Source of the DNA: a virus | Direction: 5' to 3' (one strand) | Length of the DNA: 21,976 nucleotides | IMG/VR virus record: IMGVR_UViG_3300010379_000067 | Location: 1-21,976 of that record | Shown: in pieces, positions 7,496-14,467 of the stretch | Numbering within the stretch: position 1 is the first letter of the stretch | How the letters are laid out: every line of letters begins with the position of its first letter | Notes under the pieces: model-generated | What the model was told of the DNA's origin: nothing | The model's input: the letters and a program-made list of their open reading frames with translations, nothing else | Databases searched by the model: none | Position numbers and translations under genes: made by a program

Positions 7496-8565
7496 GACAC
7501 CTTCCTCCGGCCCATTGGCAGGATCTCACGTTTGTACGCGCCGCTCATCATCTGTTTCAGAACATGCTGCGGCGGATAGGCTCCCGGTTGACGCCTGGCG
7601 CGGGTCATGACGCTCCGCAGCCGGTCCAGCGCCAGGGTTTGCTGCTTCTCATCCACCATGAATTCGATGACCCACGCCCGCACTCCCTCAAAGGTTTCCC
7701 CATAGCGCTTCACGATGGCTTTGCGGTCCATGTCGCTGTAATAGCGCTCGTGGGTGCGCATCTCGGGGAACACGTCGATGACCTGCTGGTACAGTGTGGG
7801 CGCGAACAGCTTCAGGTGATCGAAGCGCTTCGAGGTTTCCGCGTGGAGCGGAGTTGACACGCGCAGCGCCACGTTCGCCCACATCTGAGCGTCGTAGAGT
7901 GGGCAGTAATCAATGTGGTGCTCCATGAAGAACTTGAACACGTCGTTCTCTTCCCAATCGTAAAGCGGCTTGCAGAGCATGATGTTCGCGGGCGCGGGTC
8001 CGGTGCCAGCCGTGAACGGTGACGTGAGGTAATTTTCGTTGAGCTTGTTGACGCTGGCGCGAAAACGCATCAGCGACTCGGCCGCCCGGATGCCGGTCAC
8101 GCAAGCGATCTTCCCCCGGTAGAGCTTCGCCACTTCCGCGTCCATGTTGTACTGGTCAAAAATCCTGTCGTCACCTGGTGGTAGTGTGAGCGCCCAAGGC
8201 GGAGCCTGGCGCACGTGTCGGCGGTTCGGGTCCCATTGCACATAGCTGCGCGAGACGCCCAGGACGTACTCAGTGCTCTTGAGAGGGTAGGCATACCAGG
8301 TCATGTTGACCCAAGGCAGGCGGCGGTACTTATCCACGAAGTCAATCACCGGGTCCGGGATCAGCTCCTCATCCCGGAACACCACGTTCACGACTTTCTG
8401 CCCGAACTCTTTGGCGATCTCGCGGGTGAGGTGGAGCACGGCCAGGCTGTCTTTTCCGCCCGAGAACATCACCGCGATGGTGTCAAAGATTTCAAACGTG
8501 TGGCGGAGCCGGGCGCGGGCCTCGGTCAGCACATCCGTCTCCAGGTAGTGCCTAACTCTTGCCAT
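7492..8565 (-). CDS. PAPS-reductase-like ATP pyrophosphatase (IbrA/DndC-related superfamily)
   Basis: This 357-residue enzyme is of the adenine-nucleotide alpha-hydrolase fold. The PP-loop is MFSGGKDS (33-40); VTGIRAAESLMRFR (156-169) is the second conserved block, and MLCKPLYDWEENDV (196-209) the third. The redox motif ECGxH of true assimilatory PAPS reductases is absent, and only three Cys are seen (155, 198 and one in DYCPLYD), so no DndC-type iron-sulfur set is apparent. It probably activates a substrate with ATP rather than making sulfite. ParB-like genes lie on both sides with short overlaps, implying one pathway; nucleic-acid modification or takeover of host sulfur chemistry are candidates. 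Confidence 0.88.
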   Translation of the reverse strand: MARVRHYLETDVLTEARARLRHTFEIFDTIAVMFSGGKDSLAVLHLTREIAKEFGQKVVNVVFRDEELIPDPVIDFVDKYRRLPWVNMTWYAYPLKSTEYVLGVSRSYVQWDPNRRHVRQAPPWALTLPPGDDRIFDQYNMDAEVAKLYRGKIACVTGIRAAESLMRFRASVNKLNENYLTSPFTAGTGPAPANIMLCKPLYDWEENDVFKFFMEHHIDYCPLYDAQMWANVALRVSTPLHAETSKRFDHLKLFAPTLYQQVIDVFPEMRTHERYYSDMDRKAIVKRYGETFEGVRAWVIEFMVDEKQQTLALDRLRSVMTRARRQPGAYPPQHVLKQMMSGAYKREILPMGRRKVS

Positions 8566-9190
8566 AGCGGCCCTTCTTCACAAAACTCGCGAGGCGTGCG
8601 CCCAGCGTATCGCCAGGGTGTTTCTTTTTCAGAAAACTGAGGAAGGCAAACCACAGCTCTTGCTGGGCCGCGTTCTCAAAAATGATGTTGTAGCTGATAA
8701 CCGGAACACCCATGCCGCCGCCGCGTCTGCCCTCTGCAGCTCCGCCGCTGTCCATGTCGGCCAGCAGCCGGTCCAGCTCCTCCTGGCCGATGCCGGTTGT
8801 GCTCAAGTCACCGTGCTCCGCCGCCAGGGCTTGCAATTCACCGCGCAGCAGATCCTCATCCCAATCGGACTCAAGCCCGACCTGGTTGTCAGCGATGATA
8901 TAGGCCCGCTTCTGGGCGGCGGTAAGGTGGGTCAGCTCCACCACTGGCACTTTCGCCATCCCCAGCTTCTCTGCGGCCTTCATCGCGCCGTGTCCGGCCA
9001 GGATGCCGCCCTTTTCATCCACCAGGATCGGCCGCGTGAAGCCGAATTCCAGGATGAGCCCGGCCAGCTTGTCAATCTGCTCGTCGCTGTGAGTCCGCGG
9101 ATTTTTGTCGTAGGGCTTCAGCCTGGCCAGCGGCCAGAACTGTAGCTTCTTCCCCATGTGAACCTTCGCGTTGACTTTCTCAGTCTTCAT
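8552..9190 (-). CDS. ParB-like protein of the phage modification-cassette type
   Basis: This 212-residue protein has a ParB N-terminal domain: ARLKPYDKNPRTHSDEQI (22-39), GGILAGHGAMKAAEKLG (61-77) and YIIADNQVGLESDWD (97-111). This version is usually found joined or next to DNA methyltransferases; no methyltransferase is present here. A distinct C-terminal domain (YNIIFENAAQQELWFAFLSFLKKKHPG) is shared by phage members. It opens the left operon after a 380-bp spacer, with GGAGG six bases before the ATG and direct repeats just upstream. It ends with TAG and overlaps the PAPS-reductase-like gene by 14 bases. Confidence 0.88.
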   Translation of the reverse strand: MKTEKVNAKVHMGKKLQFWPLARLKPYDKNPRTHSDEQIDKLAGLILEFGFTRPILVDEKGGILAGHGAMKAAEKLGMAKVPVVELTHLTAAQKRAYIIADNQVGLESDWDEDLLRGELQALAAEHGDLSTTGIGQEELDRLLADMDSGGAAEGRRGGGMGVPVISYNIIFENAAQQELWFAFLSFLKKKHPGDTLGARLASFVKKGRYGKS

Positions 9191-9207
9191 GCGCCTCCTG
9201 AGCGTTG

Positions 9208-9232
9208 AGTGGCTAGTTAAAGTGGCTAGTTA
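9208..9232 (-). promoter_or_regulatory. 12-bp direct repeat upstream of the ParB-like operon (possible operator)
   Basis: AGTGGCTAGTTA occurs twice with one base between (9208-9219 and 9221-9232). On the coding strand it reads TAACTAGCCACT and ends 18 bases before the start codon at 9190, in the leader. A 13-bp pitch places a bound protein on nearly the same helix face. The adjacent HTH gene product (9570-9956) is a candidate binder. Confidence 0.5.
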
Positions 9233-9367
9233 GTGGAGAAGGCTGTCACTGGATTTTTGGCGGGGTCGCCGTTACCGTCGCACCACCCCCCGGCCTCACG
9301 AGGACCCGCCGTTTCCCCATGCCCAAGGTGCGGTAGTATCTGGCAAATATTTTGAGCTGCCTTGCTG

Positions 9368-9391
9368 TGGTGTGTTGGTGTGTTGGTGTGT
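9368..9391. repeat. Three tandem copies of TGGTGTGT
   Basis: Perfect 8-bp units, three in a row, in the spacer upstream of the ParB-like operon, followed by more TG-rich sequence to about 9450. It could be slippage-prone microsatellite DNA; no function is evident. Confidence 0.6.
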
Positions 9392-9569
9392 CCACGCATG
9401 GCTGCGCATGGGTACACACTGGTGCCTATAGGTGGGTGTGTGTGGTGGACGGTATGTAGGTGTGCCCGCACTAAAGTGACGCTTTCAGAACAGCCTGTAA
9501 TTACACCCTACTTAGAGTGAGTGGTGCGCGCCCCAGGTGCGGTCTGGTTGCCATGCGCGCAGCGCTCCA

Positions 9570-9956
9570 TCATGCGCCGGTGCTGCTGGTGTCTGCTGCT
9601 GCTGCCGGTGAACGCTTTGCCTTGGGTGCCTTGCGTTCCGCCAGCTTACTCTGACGTTCATAGTGAAGCAGCATCTCTCCACCAGATTTGAAGTGAAAGG
9701 CATGGGCCAGCGCGCACAGTTGCGGCACGGATAGCCTGTTGATGCCGTTTTCTATAGCTACTACACGGGCCAGTGTGATACCCGCCTTCTGTGCCGTTTG
9801 CCGCAATGACAGACCACGTTGCTCACGTGTGGCCCGTGCATACTTGGCAAACTTGCGTTCTGAAAACTGACGTTTCATAGCGGTCCTGGTTGCAGCCAGC
9901 GTCACGGCAGTTTTTTTGAGCTGGCTGCGCAGCTTGCTTTTTTTGGTCTTTTTCAC
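9570..9956 (-). CDS. HTH (XRE-type) transcription regulator
   Basis: This 128-residue protein has a basic N-terminal stretch (KKTKKSKLRSQLKK) and an XRE/Cro-type helix-turn-helix at about 38-90: YARATREQRGLSLRQTAQKAG, then VVAIENGINRLSVPQLCALAHAF. The tail is Ala/Lys-rich. The GTG start at 9956 is chosen because it has GGGAGG five bases before it and overlaps the upstream stop (GTGA); an upstream extension would run far into the preceding gene. Being the last gene before the spacer, it may control the switch to the ParB-like/packaging operon. Met27 is an alternative start. Confidence 0.82.
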   Translation of the reverse strand: MKKTKKSKLRSQLKKTAVTLAATRTAMKRQFSERKFAKYARATREQRGLSLRQTAQKAGITLARVVAIENGINRLSVPQLCALAHAFHFKSGGEMLLHYERQSKLAERKAPKAKRSPAAAADTSSTGA

Positions 9957-10333
9957 GGTCCTCCCTTTGGGTGTGGCTTGTGATACAGCGCGTCTGTGAC
10001 CACGAGCAACAAATCGCCTGGTGTGGTGACGTTGCTGGTGGAGCAATCTATAAACTGCTCGGTCGCATCCGGGCGACGAAGATGCTCCGCAATGAGATCG
10101 AGCAAAGCCATGCGCTGGCTTTGGGTCAGTTCGATGTGGAACTTTCCCGCGCCAGTGCAACGAATCAGGTGATCTACTTGGAATTGAACAAAGGCGCGCC
10201 AGCGCGCTTCGTCTGTTGTGAAAACCGTGTCCGCGTTGGCCTGAAGAAACTCACCAATGATATGTACCGCATGGATCGTCAGTGCGTCATCCGTCTTTAC
10301 GGCTGGGCGTTTACTGTTCTGATTCTCATCCAT
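9953..10333 (-). CDS. Hypothetical phage protein
   Basis: This is a 126-residue protein that I do not recognise. It looks soluble and mostly helical (TIHAVHIIGEFLQAN; SQRMALLDLIAEHLRR), without membrane or metal-binding segments. The ATG is preceded by AGGTGTAGG and lies just after the upstream stop. It overlaps the downstream HTH gene by four bases, so the two are probably made together. Confidence 0.75.
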   Translation of the reverse strand: MDENQNSKRPAVKTDDALTIHAVHIIGEFLQANADTVFTTDEARWRAFVQFQVDHLIRCTGAGKFHIELTQSQRMALLDLIAEHLRRPDATEQFIDCSTSNVTTPGDLLLVVTDALYHKPHPKGGP

Positions 10334-10334
10334 C

Positions 10335-10532
10335 CTACACCTCGTGAATTATTGTGCCGTGCTCTTGTAGCTGCTTACGGAACATCTCGATGACCAGCTT
10401 TTCGTTCTCCGGTGTTGCCGCGTACCCATTGGCCAGCAGGAACTCGTCTGTAATGATGTGCATGGCAAGGTCTTTGTCCGTGTAGATGCCTGGCTCAAGC
10501 ATCCGCCAGCCGGGCTGTTTCGGATTGCTCAT
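10335..10532 (-). CDS. Small hypothetical phage protein
   Basis: A 65-residue protein starting MSNPKQPGW. This start is chosen because AGGAGG stands ten bases upstream and because the preceding gene ends two bases before it; the frame remains open further upstream but only inside that gene. The C-terminal part (ENEKLVIEMFRKQLQEHG) looks like a helix. Codons for EMFRK carry a one-mismatch copy of the TTTCRGAACA motif. The stop is TAG. Function unknown. Confidence 0.7.
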   Translation of the reverse strand: MSNPKQPGWRMLEPGIYTDKDLAMHIITDEFLLANGYAATPENEKLVIEMFRKQLQEHGTIIHEV

Positions 10533-10534
10533 GA

Positions 10535-10819
10535 TTACTTTCCTCCTGGAAGCCCCAGCGGGTGTTCTCCGCAAACGGGCGTGAGTGGCATGTGGACTTT
10601 TTCAGATTGCGTCATGGTGAACGGGCCAAAGTTGTGAGCCACGAACGTGCAGAGCATGGTCCACATGACCTTGCGCTTCTTTCCGCACTCCGCGCACTTG
10701 ATCCAGCGGTTGTAGCGGAGGAATCGAACCCAGCTCCGCTGTTCCTCTGTGAACATCTTGTTGGGCTTCGCTTCGAGGATCTCAACTACCAATAGCGGCT
10801 CCGGCTTTTGCTTGCTCAT
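10535..10819 (-). CDS. Small Cys-containing hypothetical protein
   Basis: In this 94-residue protein a CAECGKK pair (near 37-43) and a later CGEH suggest one zinc site. The ATG has GGAGGG in front and overlaps the upstream stop (ATGA). It belongs to the run of small zinc-ribbon-like genes of this region. No function can be assigned from sequence. Confidence 0.72.
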   Translation of the reverse strand: MSKQKPEPLLVVEILEAKPNKMFTEEQRSWVRFLRYNRWIKCAECGKKRKVMWTMLCTFVAHNFGPFTMTQSEKVHMPLTPVCGEHPLGLPGGK

Positions 10820-11160
10820 TTGCCCTCCGCGTGGTGTCGTTCGAACGCCGCGAATGACCGGAATGTGAGCCGGGTTGCGGCTTTGATTTGTTTGATGGTG
10901 ATTAGCTTGTAGATGAGCGCCAGGCGCATTGCTATGTTCGGGCGCCCTTCATTCCAAAGGACGCCCATGAGACCGGCGCAGTGGGATTGCTCTGCGGGCT
11001 TCACTCGCTTGCCGTGCATCTGGCCCGTGGTTTGATGGCAGGCAAACCAGCGCGTGTCGTCACGCATCTCCTGAGCGATGGTGCTGGCGCGCCTGAGAAA
11101 CGGCTGTACATCCTTTCGGAACGGACACTGCGCGCACGGCTTTTTTACCGAGAATTTCAT
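10816..11160 (-). CDS. Small Cys-rich protein with CxxCPFR motif (DUF6283-like)
   Basis: This 114-residue protein begins MKFSVKKPCAQCPFRKD and later has FACHQTT and HCAGLMG. The order CxxCP(F/W)R, CH, CAG resembles a small phage family I know as DUF6283, of unknown function and probably metal-binding. The start at 11160 is supported by the ATGA overlap with the upstream gene; the frame is open further upstream only as a shadow of that gene. Confidence 0.72.
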   Translation of the reverse strand: MKFSVKKPCAQCPFRKDVQPFLRRASTIAQEMRDDTRWFACHQTTGQMHGKRVKPAEQSHCAGLMGVLWNEGRPNIAMRLALIYKLITIKQIKAATRLTFRSFAAFERHHAEGK

Positions 11161-11525
11161 GCTTTCGTTTTGATCGTCCCGGCTGCGCACTCGGGGCACA
11201 GTGGCGGGTTTTTCCCGGCTGCCAGGATCATCTGCCCGGACGGCGCAAACCAGAGCGGCGTGTTGCACAATGAGCACGGGATTTGCGCGGAGCCTGGCAT
11301 CATGGTTGCCATGTCCGGGGCGTAATCCACGGGCACGCCGACGATGCAGCAACCGCTGGCAATTATCTCCTCTGGCGGTTTGATCTCTACCGGAATGAAC
11401 TTGCCGCGATTGCCGTTCGGTGCGGTCGCTTCAATCGTCCACTCCCGTTTGCCGTGAATGCTTTCATCCTCCGGCGACGACACCGTGTCGTAACTGTCAA
11501 CCCACCACCACAGTCGTTTGCTCAA
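11157..11525 (-). CDS. Hypothetical protein with C-terminal zinc ribbon
   Basis: In this 122-residue protein a Trp-rich N-terminus (LWWWVDSYD) and a beta-type middle are followed by CSLC and CPEC about 25 residues apart, a typical zinc ribbon. The start is TTG at 11525, shortly after the upstream TAG, with AGGA very close. It overlaps the CxxCPFR gene by four bases. Function not recognised. Confidence 0.7.
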   Translation of the reverse strand: MSKRLWWWVDSYDTVSSPEDESIHGKREWTIEATAPNGNRGKFIPVEIKPPEEIIASGCCIVGVPVDYAPDMATMMPGSAQIPCSLCNTPLWFAPSGQMILAAGKNPPLCPECAAGTIKTKA

Positions 11526-11528
11526 TTC

Positions 11529-11819
11529 CTACTCGCTTTCATCATTGCCGCCGTCCGGCGCTGCATCTCCTGCGCAGCTTCCAGGAATGGCAGCTTCATC
11601 CATTGTTCTGAAAACCGTTGTCTCAGTTTCATAGTGCAGCTCCACGGCCACGTCACCGCACATTACGCAGCGCCGGTTGACGATCTTCAATCCGATCCAT
11701 CTCTCTACCTGTTCTTGAAACAGGTGTTCCGCTTCCACCACGGCCATGTCCTGGGGATCAAAGCCCATCGCCAGAATGCAGTGGCGCTGCGGGCACATGC
11801 ACTGGATCAAATGGATCAT
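11529..11819 (-). CDS. Small Cys-containing hypothetical protein
   Basis: A 96-residue protein beginning MIHLIQCMCPQRHC. A second pair, CVMCGD, lies near residue 52, so a single zinc site is plausible. The tail is acidic (DAAPDGGNDESE). It overlaps the upstream gene by ATGA and ends in TAG. The codons for VFRTM contain an exact TTTCAGAACA motif. Function unknown. Confidence 0.7.
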   Translation of the reverse strand: MIHLIQCMCPQRHCILAMGFDPQDMAVVEAEHLFQEQVERWIGLKIVNRRCVMCGDVAVELHYETETTVFRTMDEAAIPGSCAGDAAPDGGNDESE

Positions 11820-12058
11820 GAAGCCTGCTCACGTGCTTTGTGGCGCTCATCCTGGCAAAGAAGGACGTTCATCCTCCACTCAATAAACCAGTCCAGTGAG
11901 CAATCGGCGGACGCGAGCACCGCCATTATGTTCGGGTCCGCCTCATCAAACGGGAAGTGCTCACACTTCCACGAAAACAGAACACCGTCCGGGTGCTTAT
12001 AGACCACCAGCACTTTCGCGTGCGGAGGTACGTCCAGATTGCAGTTCGTGCATTTCAT
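11816..12058 (-). CDS. Small Cys-containing hypothetical protein
   Basis: An 80-residue protein beginning MKCTNCNLDVPPHAKV, with a CxxC at the very start and WKCEHFPF later, again suggesting a small zinc site. GGGAGA precedes the ATG. It overlaps both neighbours by four bases. Function unknown. Confidence 0.7.
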   Translation of the reverse strand: MKCTNCNLDVPPHAKVLVVYKHPDGVLFSWKCEHFPFDEADPNIMAVLASADCSLDWFIEWRMNVLLCQDERHKAREQAS

Positions 12059-12309
12059 GATGGTGTTCTCCCAGGGGCAGGGCGCACGCTCAAGCCGAAT
12101 GCGGCCAGCTCCTCTTGCAAGTCCTGCATCTTTTGCAGGTCCGCTTCAGTGGCTTCAACCTGGGGGTCCAGCATGGTCATGACCGCGTTGAACAGAGCCA
12201 CTGCGCCGCCATAAAAGGCGCGACGGCATTCTTCAATTTGCACGCCGCCCGCATCTTTCGGAATGACCTCTTTGCGATAACTCAGCCACTCTGGCTCCAA
12301 TCGCTTCAC
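12055..12309 (-). CDS. Small helical hypothetical protein
   Basis: An 84-residue protein, mostly helical, with the amphipathic stretch EATEADLQKMQDLQEELAAF. It has one Cys and no metal site. The GTG start overlaps the upstream stop (GTGA). I do not recognise the family; a small DNA- or protein-binding accessory factor is only a guess. Confidence 0.68.
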   Translation of the reverse strand: MKRLEPEWLSYRKEVIPKDAGGVQIEECRRAFYGGAVALFNAVMTMLDPQVEATEADLQKMQDLQEELAAFGLSVRPAPGRTPS

Positions 12310-12515
12310 TTGCGCGCCTTCTTTTTCACCGGCTCCGGCTGGCGGATGGTGAGGTCAATCTCCACTTTGATTGCCGTGTGAACATCACACGTCATGCCCG
12401 CCGCTTCCAACGCCCTCTTGATTTTCAGAACACGGTCCGTTGCCATTGCCACGTCGTACATATTGAACGGGTCAATCGGCGGTAGGTCAACCGATCCTTT
12501 CACTTCATCGCTCAT
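12306..12515 (-). CDS. Small hypothetical protein preceded by a motif-plus-RBS leader
   Basis: A 69-residue protein ending in a Lys-rich tail (EPVKKKARK). Its leader on the coding strand is TGTTCCGAAA, a few bases, GAGGCAGC, ATG. The same arrangement precedes the gene at 15494-15883, and a looser version the gene at 20641-20991. It overlaps both neighbours by four bases. Function unknown. Confidence 0.7.
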   Translation of the reverse strand: MSDEVKGSVDLPPIDPFNMYDVAMATDRVLKIKRALEAAGMTCDVHTAIKVEIDLTIRQPEPVKKKARK

Positions 12516-13216
12516 GCTGCCTCTTTCGGAACAAGGGTTGTAATCACTTCCGCAACCGAATAATGAATCTGTTTGACATGCCCAGGCCCTTCTGCCTGGG
12601 CGGCTTTCAGCAACTCAGGCAGCCCACCTTCAATCGAGTCCAGGCATTCACTTCGCGTGGCTGGCCGTCCCTGGCAATACCAGAGCGTTTCCAGTGGCTC
12701 TCCAATGCGCACCAGAAAATCGCGCGCACCCGACGACTTTGCCTTTACAAGTGTGAAGCTCCTGGTGATCCAGACCAGAGTGACGCCGGGATTGCGCAGG
12801 ATCGCTATCCCTGGCGGGTCCACCTTTTCAGCGGGCAGGTCATTCTCCCGGCGAACCATCTTGGGCACTGAAAGGAACGGGCAGGCGCGGGCGGAAAAGA
12901 TTGAGCAGTCCCGATGCGATGGCGGCTCGGATGAGATTCTGTTTACTGCGCACATGGGGCCTATGGTGAAAGCCAGATTCGCTCCCAGCTTCTCACCGCA
13001 TACCCAGCAGACTTTGTGGTTCAGCGCCTTGTACACCTTTCGGCTGTCCACAACGCGGAAATCGGGGTGATCGCCTGGCGCGCCTGATAGCAGAGACGGT
13101 GTGCTGTCCTCGTGGAACCATTGCACAAACCACGGCACCGGATAGCCGCGCTCGTCAACTGGCAAGCGCTTCATGCGGTCGGGCAGCTCTGGCATGTTCG
13201 GACGCAGCTTGTTCAT
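12512..13216 (-). CDS. Conserved phage/plasmid protein with zinc motif (CWVCG ... GPMCAVNR)
   Basis: At 234 residues this is the largest gene of the small-gene block. The N-terminal half has CWVCGEKLGANLAFTIGPMC (near 70-90), EPPSHRDC and ACPFLSVPKMVRRE, a Cys pattern I know from uncharacterised proteins of phages and plasmids of high-GC bacteria. The C-terminal half (VTLVWITRSFTLVKA; RIGEPLETLWYCQGR) looks like a separate alpha/beta domain. GGAGGATC precedes the ATG, which overlaps the upstream stop. Molecular function is not known; zinc binding is inferred. Confidence 0.78.
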   Translation of the reverse strand: MNKLRPNMPELPDRMKRLPVDERGYPVPWFVQWFHEDSTPSLLSGAPGDHPDFRVVDSRKVYKALNHKVCWVCGEKLGANLAFTIGPMCAVNRISSEPPSHRDCSIFSARACPFLSVPKMVRRENDLPAEKVDPPGIAILRNPGVTLVWITRSFTLVKAKSSGARDFLVRIGEPLETLWYCQGRPATRSECLDSIEGGLPELLKAAQAEGPGHVKQIHYSVAEVITTLVPKEAA

Positions 13217-13431
13217 CGGTGATCCTCCGGCGAATGTCTACAACGATACTTGGGATACTTCTCTTGCAGCCTGAGCAGCGCGGGCCGGAGCACGATGTAA
13301 TTTTCGTCATCAGCGTGGCACGCGGCCTCCGCTACTTTCGTGAGGAAGTCTCCACTTTGGTGCGGGAGTCCGTTCACAATGCCGCATATCCACAGGGGCA
13401 GCTCTGGGTACTCTGGGTCAGGCCTAATCAT
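13213..13431 (-). CDS. Small hypothetical protein, first gene after a 105-bp gap
   Basis: A 72-residue protein beginning MIRPDPEYPELPLWICG. No ribosome site is evident upstream of the ATG, though the next gene overlaps its end by four bases. The 105-bp gap before it may hold a promoter or leader. Contains two or three Cys/His but no clear motif. Function unknown. Confidence 0.62.
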   Translation of the reverse strand: MIRPDPEYPELPLWICGIVNGLPHQSGDFLTKVAEAACHADDENYIVLRPALLRLQEKYPKYRCRHSPEDHR

Positions 13432-13536
13432 GGGATTGTCTCAGTGAGTGGTGGGTGCTAACTACGTGGTGACGGGGCGGGTTAGAGCCTGGTCAGTTTG
13501 TTCTGTTTACCACTAAGCTGTTCCGAATTGCAAGTG
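13432..13536. other. Short intergenic gap with motif copies
   Basis: About 105 bp between the tail-protein-like gene and the next small gene. It contains a one-mismatch motif copy (13519-13528), a related TGTTCTG (about 13499-13505) and AGTGAGTGGTG (13443-13453), which is also in the spacer at 9516-9526. No clear promoter or terminator was seen. Confidence 0.5.
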
Positions 13537-14211
13537 CTACCGCTGGGAATTGTACGCCCTATCCAGCTCCTTGTCCCACACTTGCGAATAAGTGTCGATG
13601 GCCACGCCGAAGAAGTCATAGCTGGCCTTCAGTTTGGGACGGTCCACAAACAAGTACAGCGCCATCACTACGTCTCCAACCTTCTGAAACAGTCCACGCG
13701 GAACGGTGCCGTGCGCCTCTCGCGGGAGCGAGAATACACCGCCGTCTTGGGCGCTAATGAGCTGGGTTGTGCCGTCTTTCAGAACACGCTGGGTCAACTG
13801 GATTCGAGAGAGCTGGTAGGCTGCGGTCACGGGATCAGTGAATGCCGGGCGGGCTGCACTGCCGGTGATGGGCACGCCCACAGACTTGCCGGACGCGGGC
13901 TCTTTGTAGCCGCCCTCGACGAACTCAGCCAGGAGCACGCGGGCCTTTGTGTTATCCAGCGCGATCTCCGCGAACACCTCTTGCTGTGGACCGATGCCCT
14001 TGAACACCTTGGCAAAGGCTGTGATCTTCACCAGGCGGTACATAAACTCATTCTTGCGGATGGTGAAACTGCGGTCGAGCTGGGCGCGCTCCTCACGCTG
14101 GATTTCAAGCGCCGTTCGATTCATGGCCGTGGCCACGGCATACGCCAGGCGCTTCTCCTGAGCGATCAGGTTGGCGGTGAGGCCCGAGATGTCAATATCG
14201 AACTTAATCAC
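13537..14211 (-). CDS. Virion morphogenesis / minor tail protein Z-like
   Basis: A 224-residue protein. The N-terminal region AYAVATAMNRTALEIQREERAQL followed by SFTIRKNEFMYRLVKIT, and the central ARVLLAEFVEGGYKEPASG, resemble phage minor tail protein Z and related tail-completion proteins, which cap or join the tail tube. That placement would be odd: it lies among small early-type genes, far from head and tail genes, and no other tail gene is near. The GTG start overlaps the upstream gene by eight bases; the stop is TAG. Assignment is by pattern only, and a homologous fold with another use is possible. Confidence 0.6.
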   Translation of the reverse strand: MIKFDIDISGLTANLIAQEKRLAYAVATAMNRTALEIQREERAQLDRSFTIRKNEFMYRLVKITAFAKVFKGIGPQQEVFAEIALDNTKARVLLAEFVEGGYKEPASGKSVGVPITGSAARPAFTDPVTAAYQLSRIQLTQRVLKDGTTQLISAQDGGVFSLPREAHGTVPRGLFQKVGDVVMALYLFVDRPKLKASYDFFGVAIDTYSQVWDKELDRAYNSQR

Positions 14212-14467
14212 TTGCCACCAGCTTCCTGAGCAGGTTTTCCTCGTACTCTGCGCAGCACGCCATGCAGAAGTGACCGCGAATCTTCTCGCTCATGTTTTTG
14301 CGCATGTGGATGCACCCGCACTGAATGCAGGGTATCAGGAACATGCGCCTGGTCTCAGCTTCCGTGAGTTCCGCGTCACTTGATTCCCAATCTTCGTACT
14401 CCATCCAGCAGCGCTCACAGGTTTCCCCGCGCTTCAGCGTAGCCGGTGTGTCACAGACTGTGCTCAT
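14204..14467 (-). CDS. Small Cys-rich (zinc-finger-like) protein
   Basis: In this 87-residue protein three CxxC pairs (CERC, CIQC, CMACC) with a nearby His (CIHMRK, HFC) suggest one or two zinc sites. ATG overlaps the upstream stop (ATGA). Likely a compact nucleic-acid- or protein-binding finger, but this is inference from the Cys spacing only. Confidence 0.7.
   Translation of the reverse strand: MSTVCDTPATLKRGETCERCWMEYEDWESSDAELTEAETRRMFLIPCIQCGCIHMRKNMSEKIRGHFCMACCAEYEENLLRKLVASD

Larger units (their letters stand above)
9191..9569. other. Intergenic spacer before the ParB-like/packaging operon
   Basis: About 380 bp without a convincing gene. It holds a 12-bp direct repeat (9208-9232), three tandem TGGTGTGT units (9368-9391), one TTTCAGAACA motif (9483-9492), a GTAATTAC palindrome (9497-9504) and AGTGAGTGGTG (9516-9526). 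It separates the block of small genes from the cassette and packaging genes, so a late or middle promoter is expected here, but I see no convincing -35/-10 pair. An 81-codon frame in it has biased, non-protein-like content and no ribosome site. Confidence 0.7.

Noticed and set aside
6459-9190. A complete Dnd/Ssp phosphorothioation or a classic plasmid partition system
   Set aside because: No DndA/D/E or SspB-like partners, no iron-sulfur cysteines in the PAPS-reductase-like protein, no ParA ATPase and no centromere-like array.
9226-9471. 81-codon minus-strand frame in the spacer
   Set aside because: Composition is driven by TG repeats (HTHPP, HTNTPTHH), there is no ribosome site, and it is not part of the overlapping gene chain.
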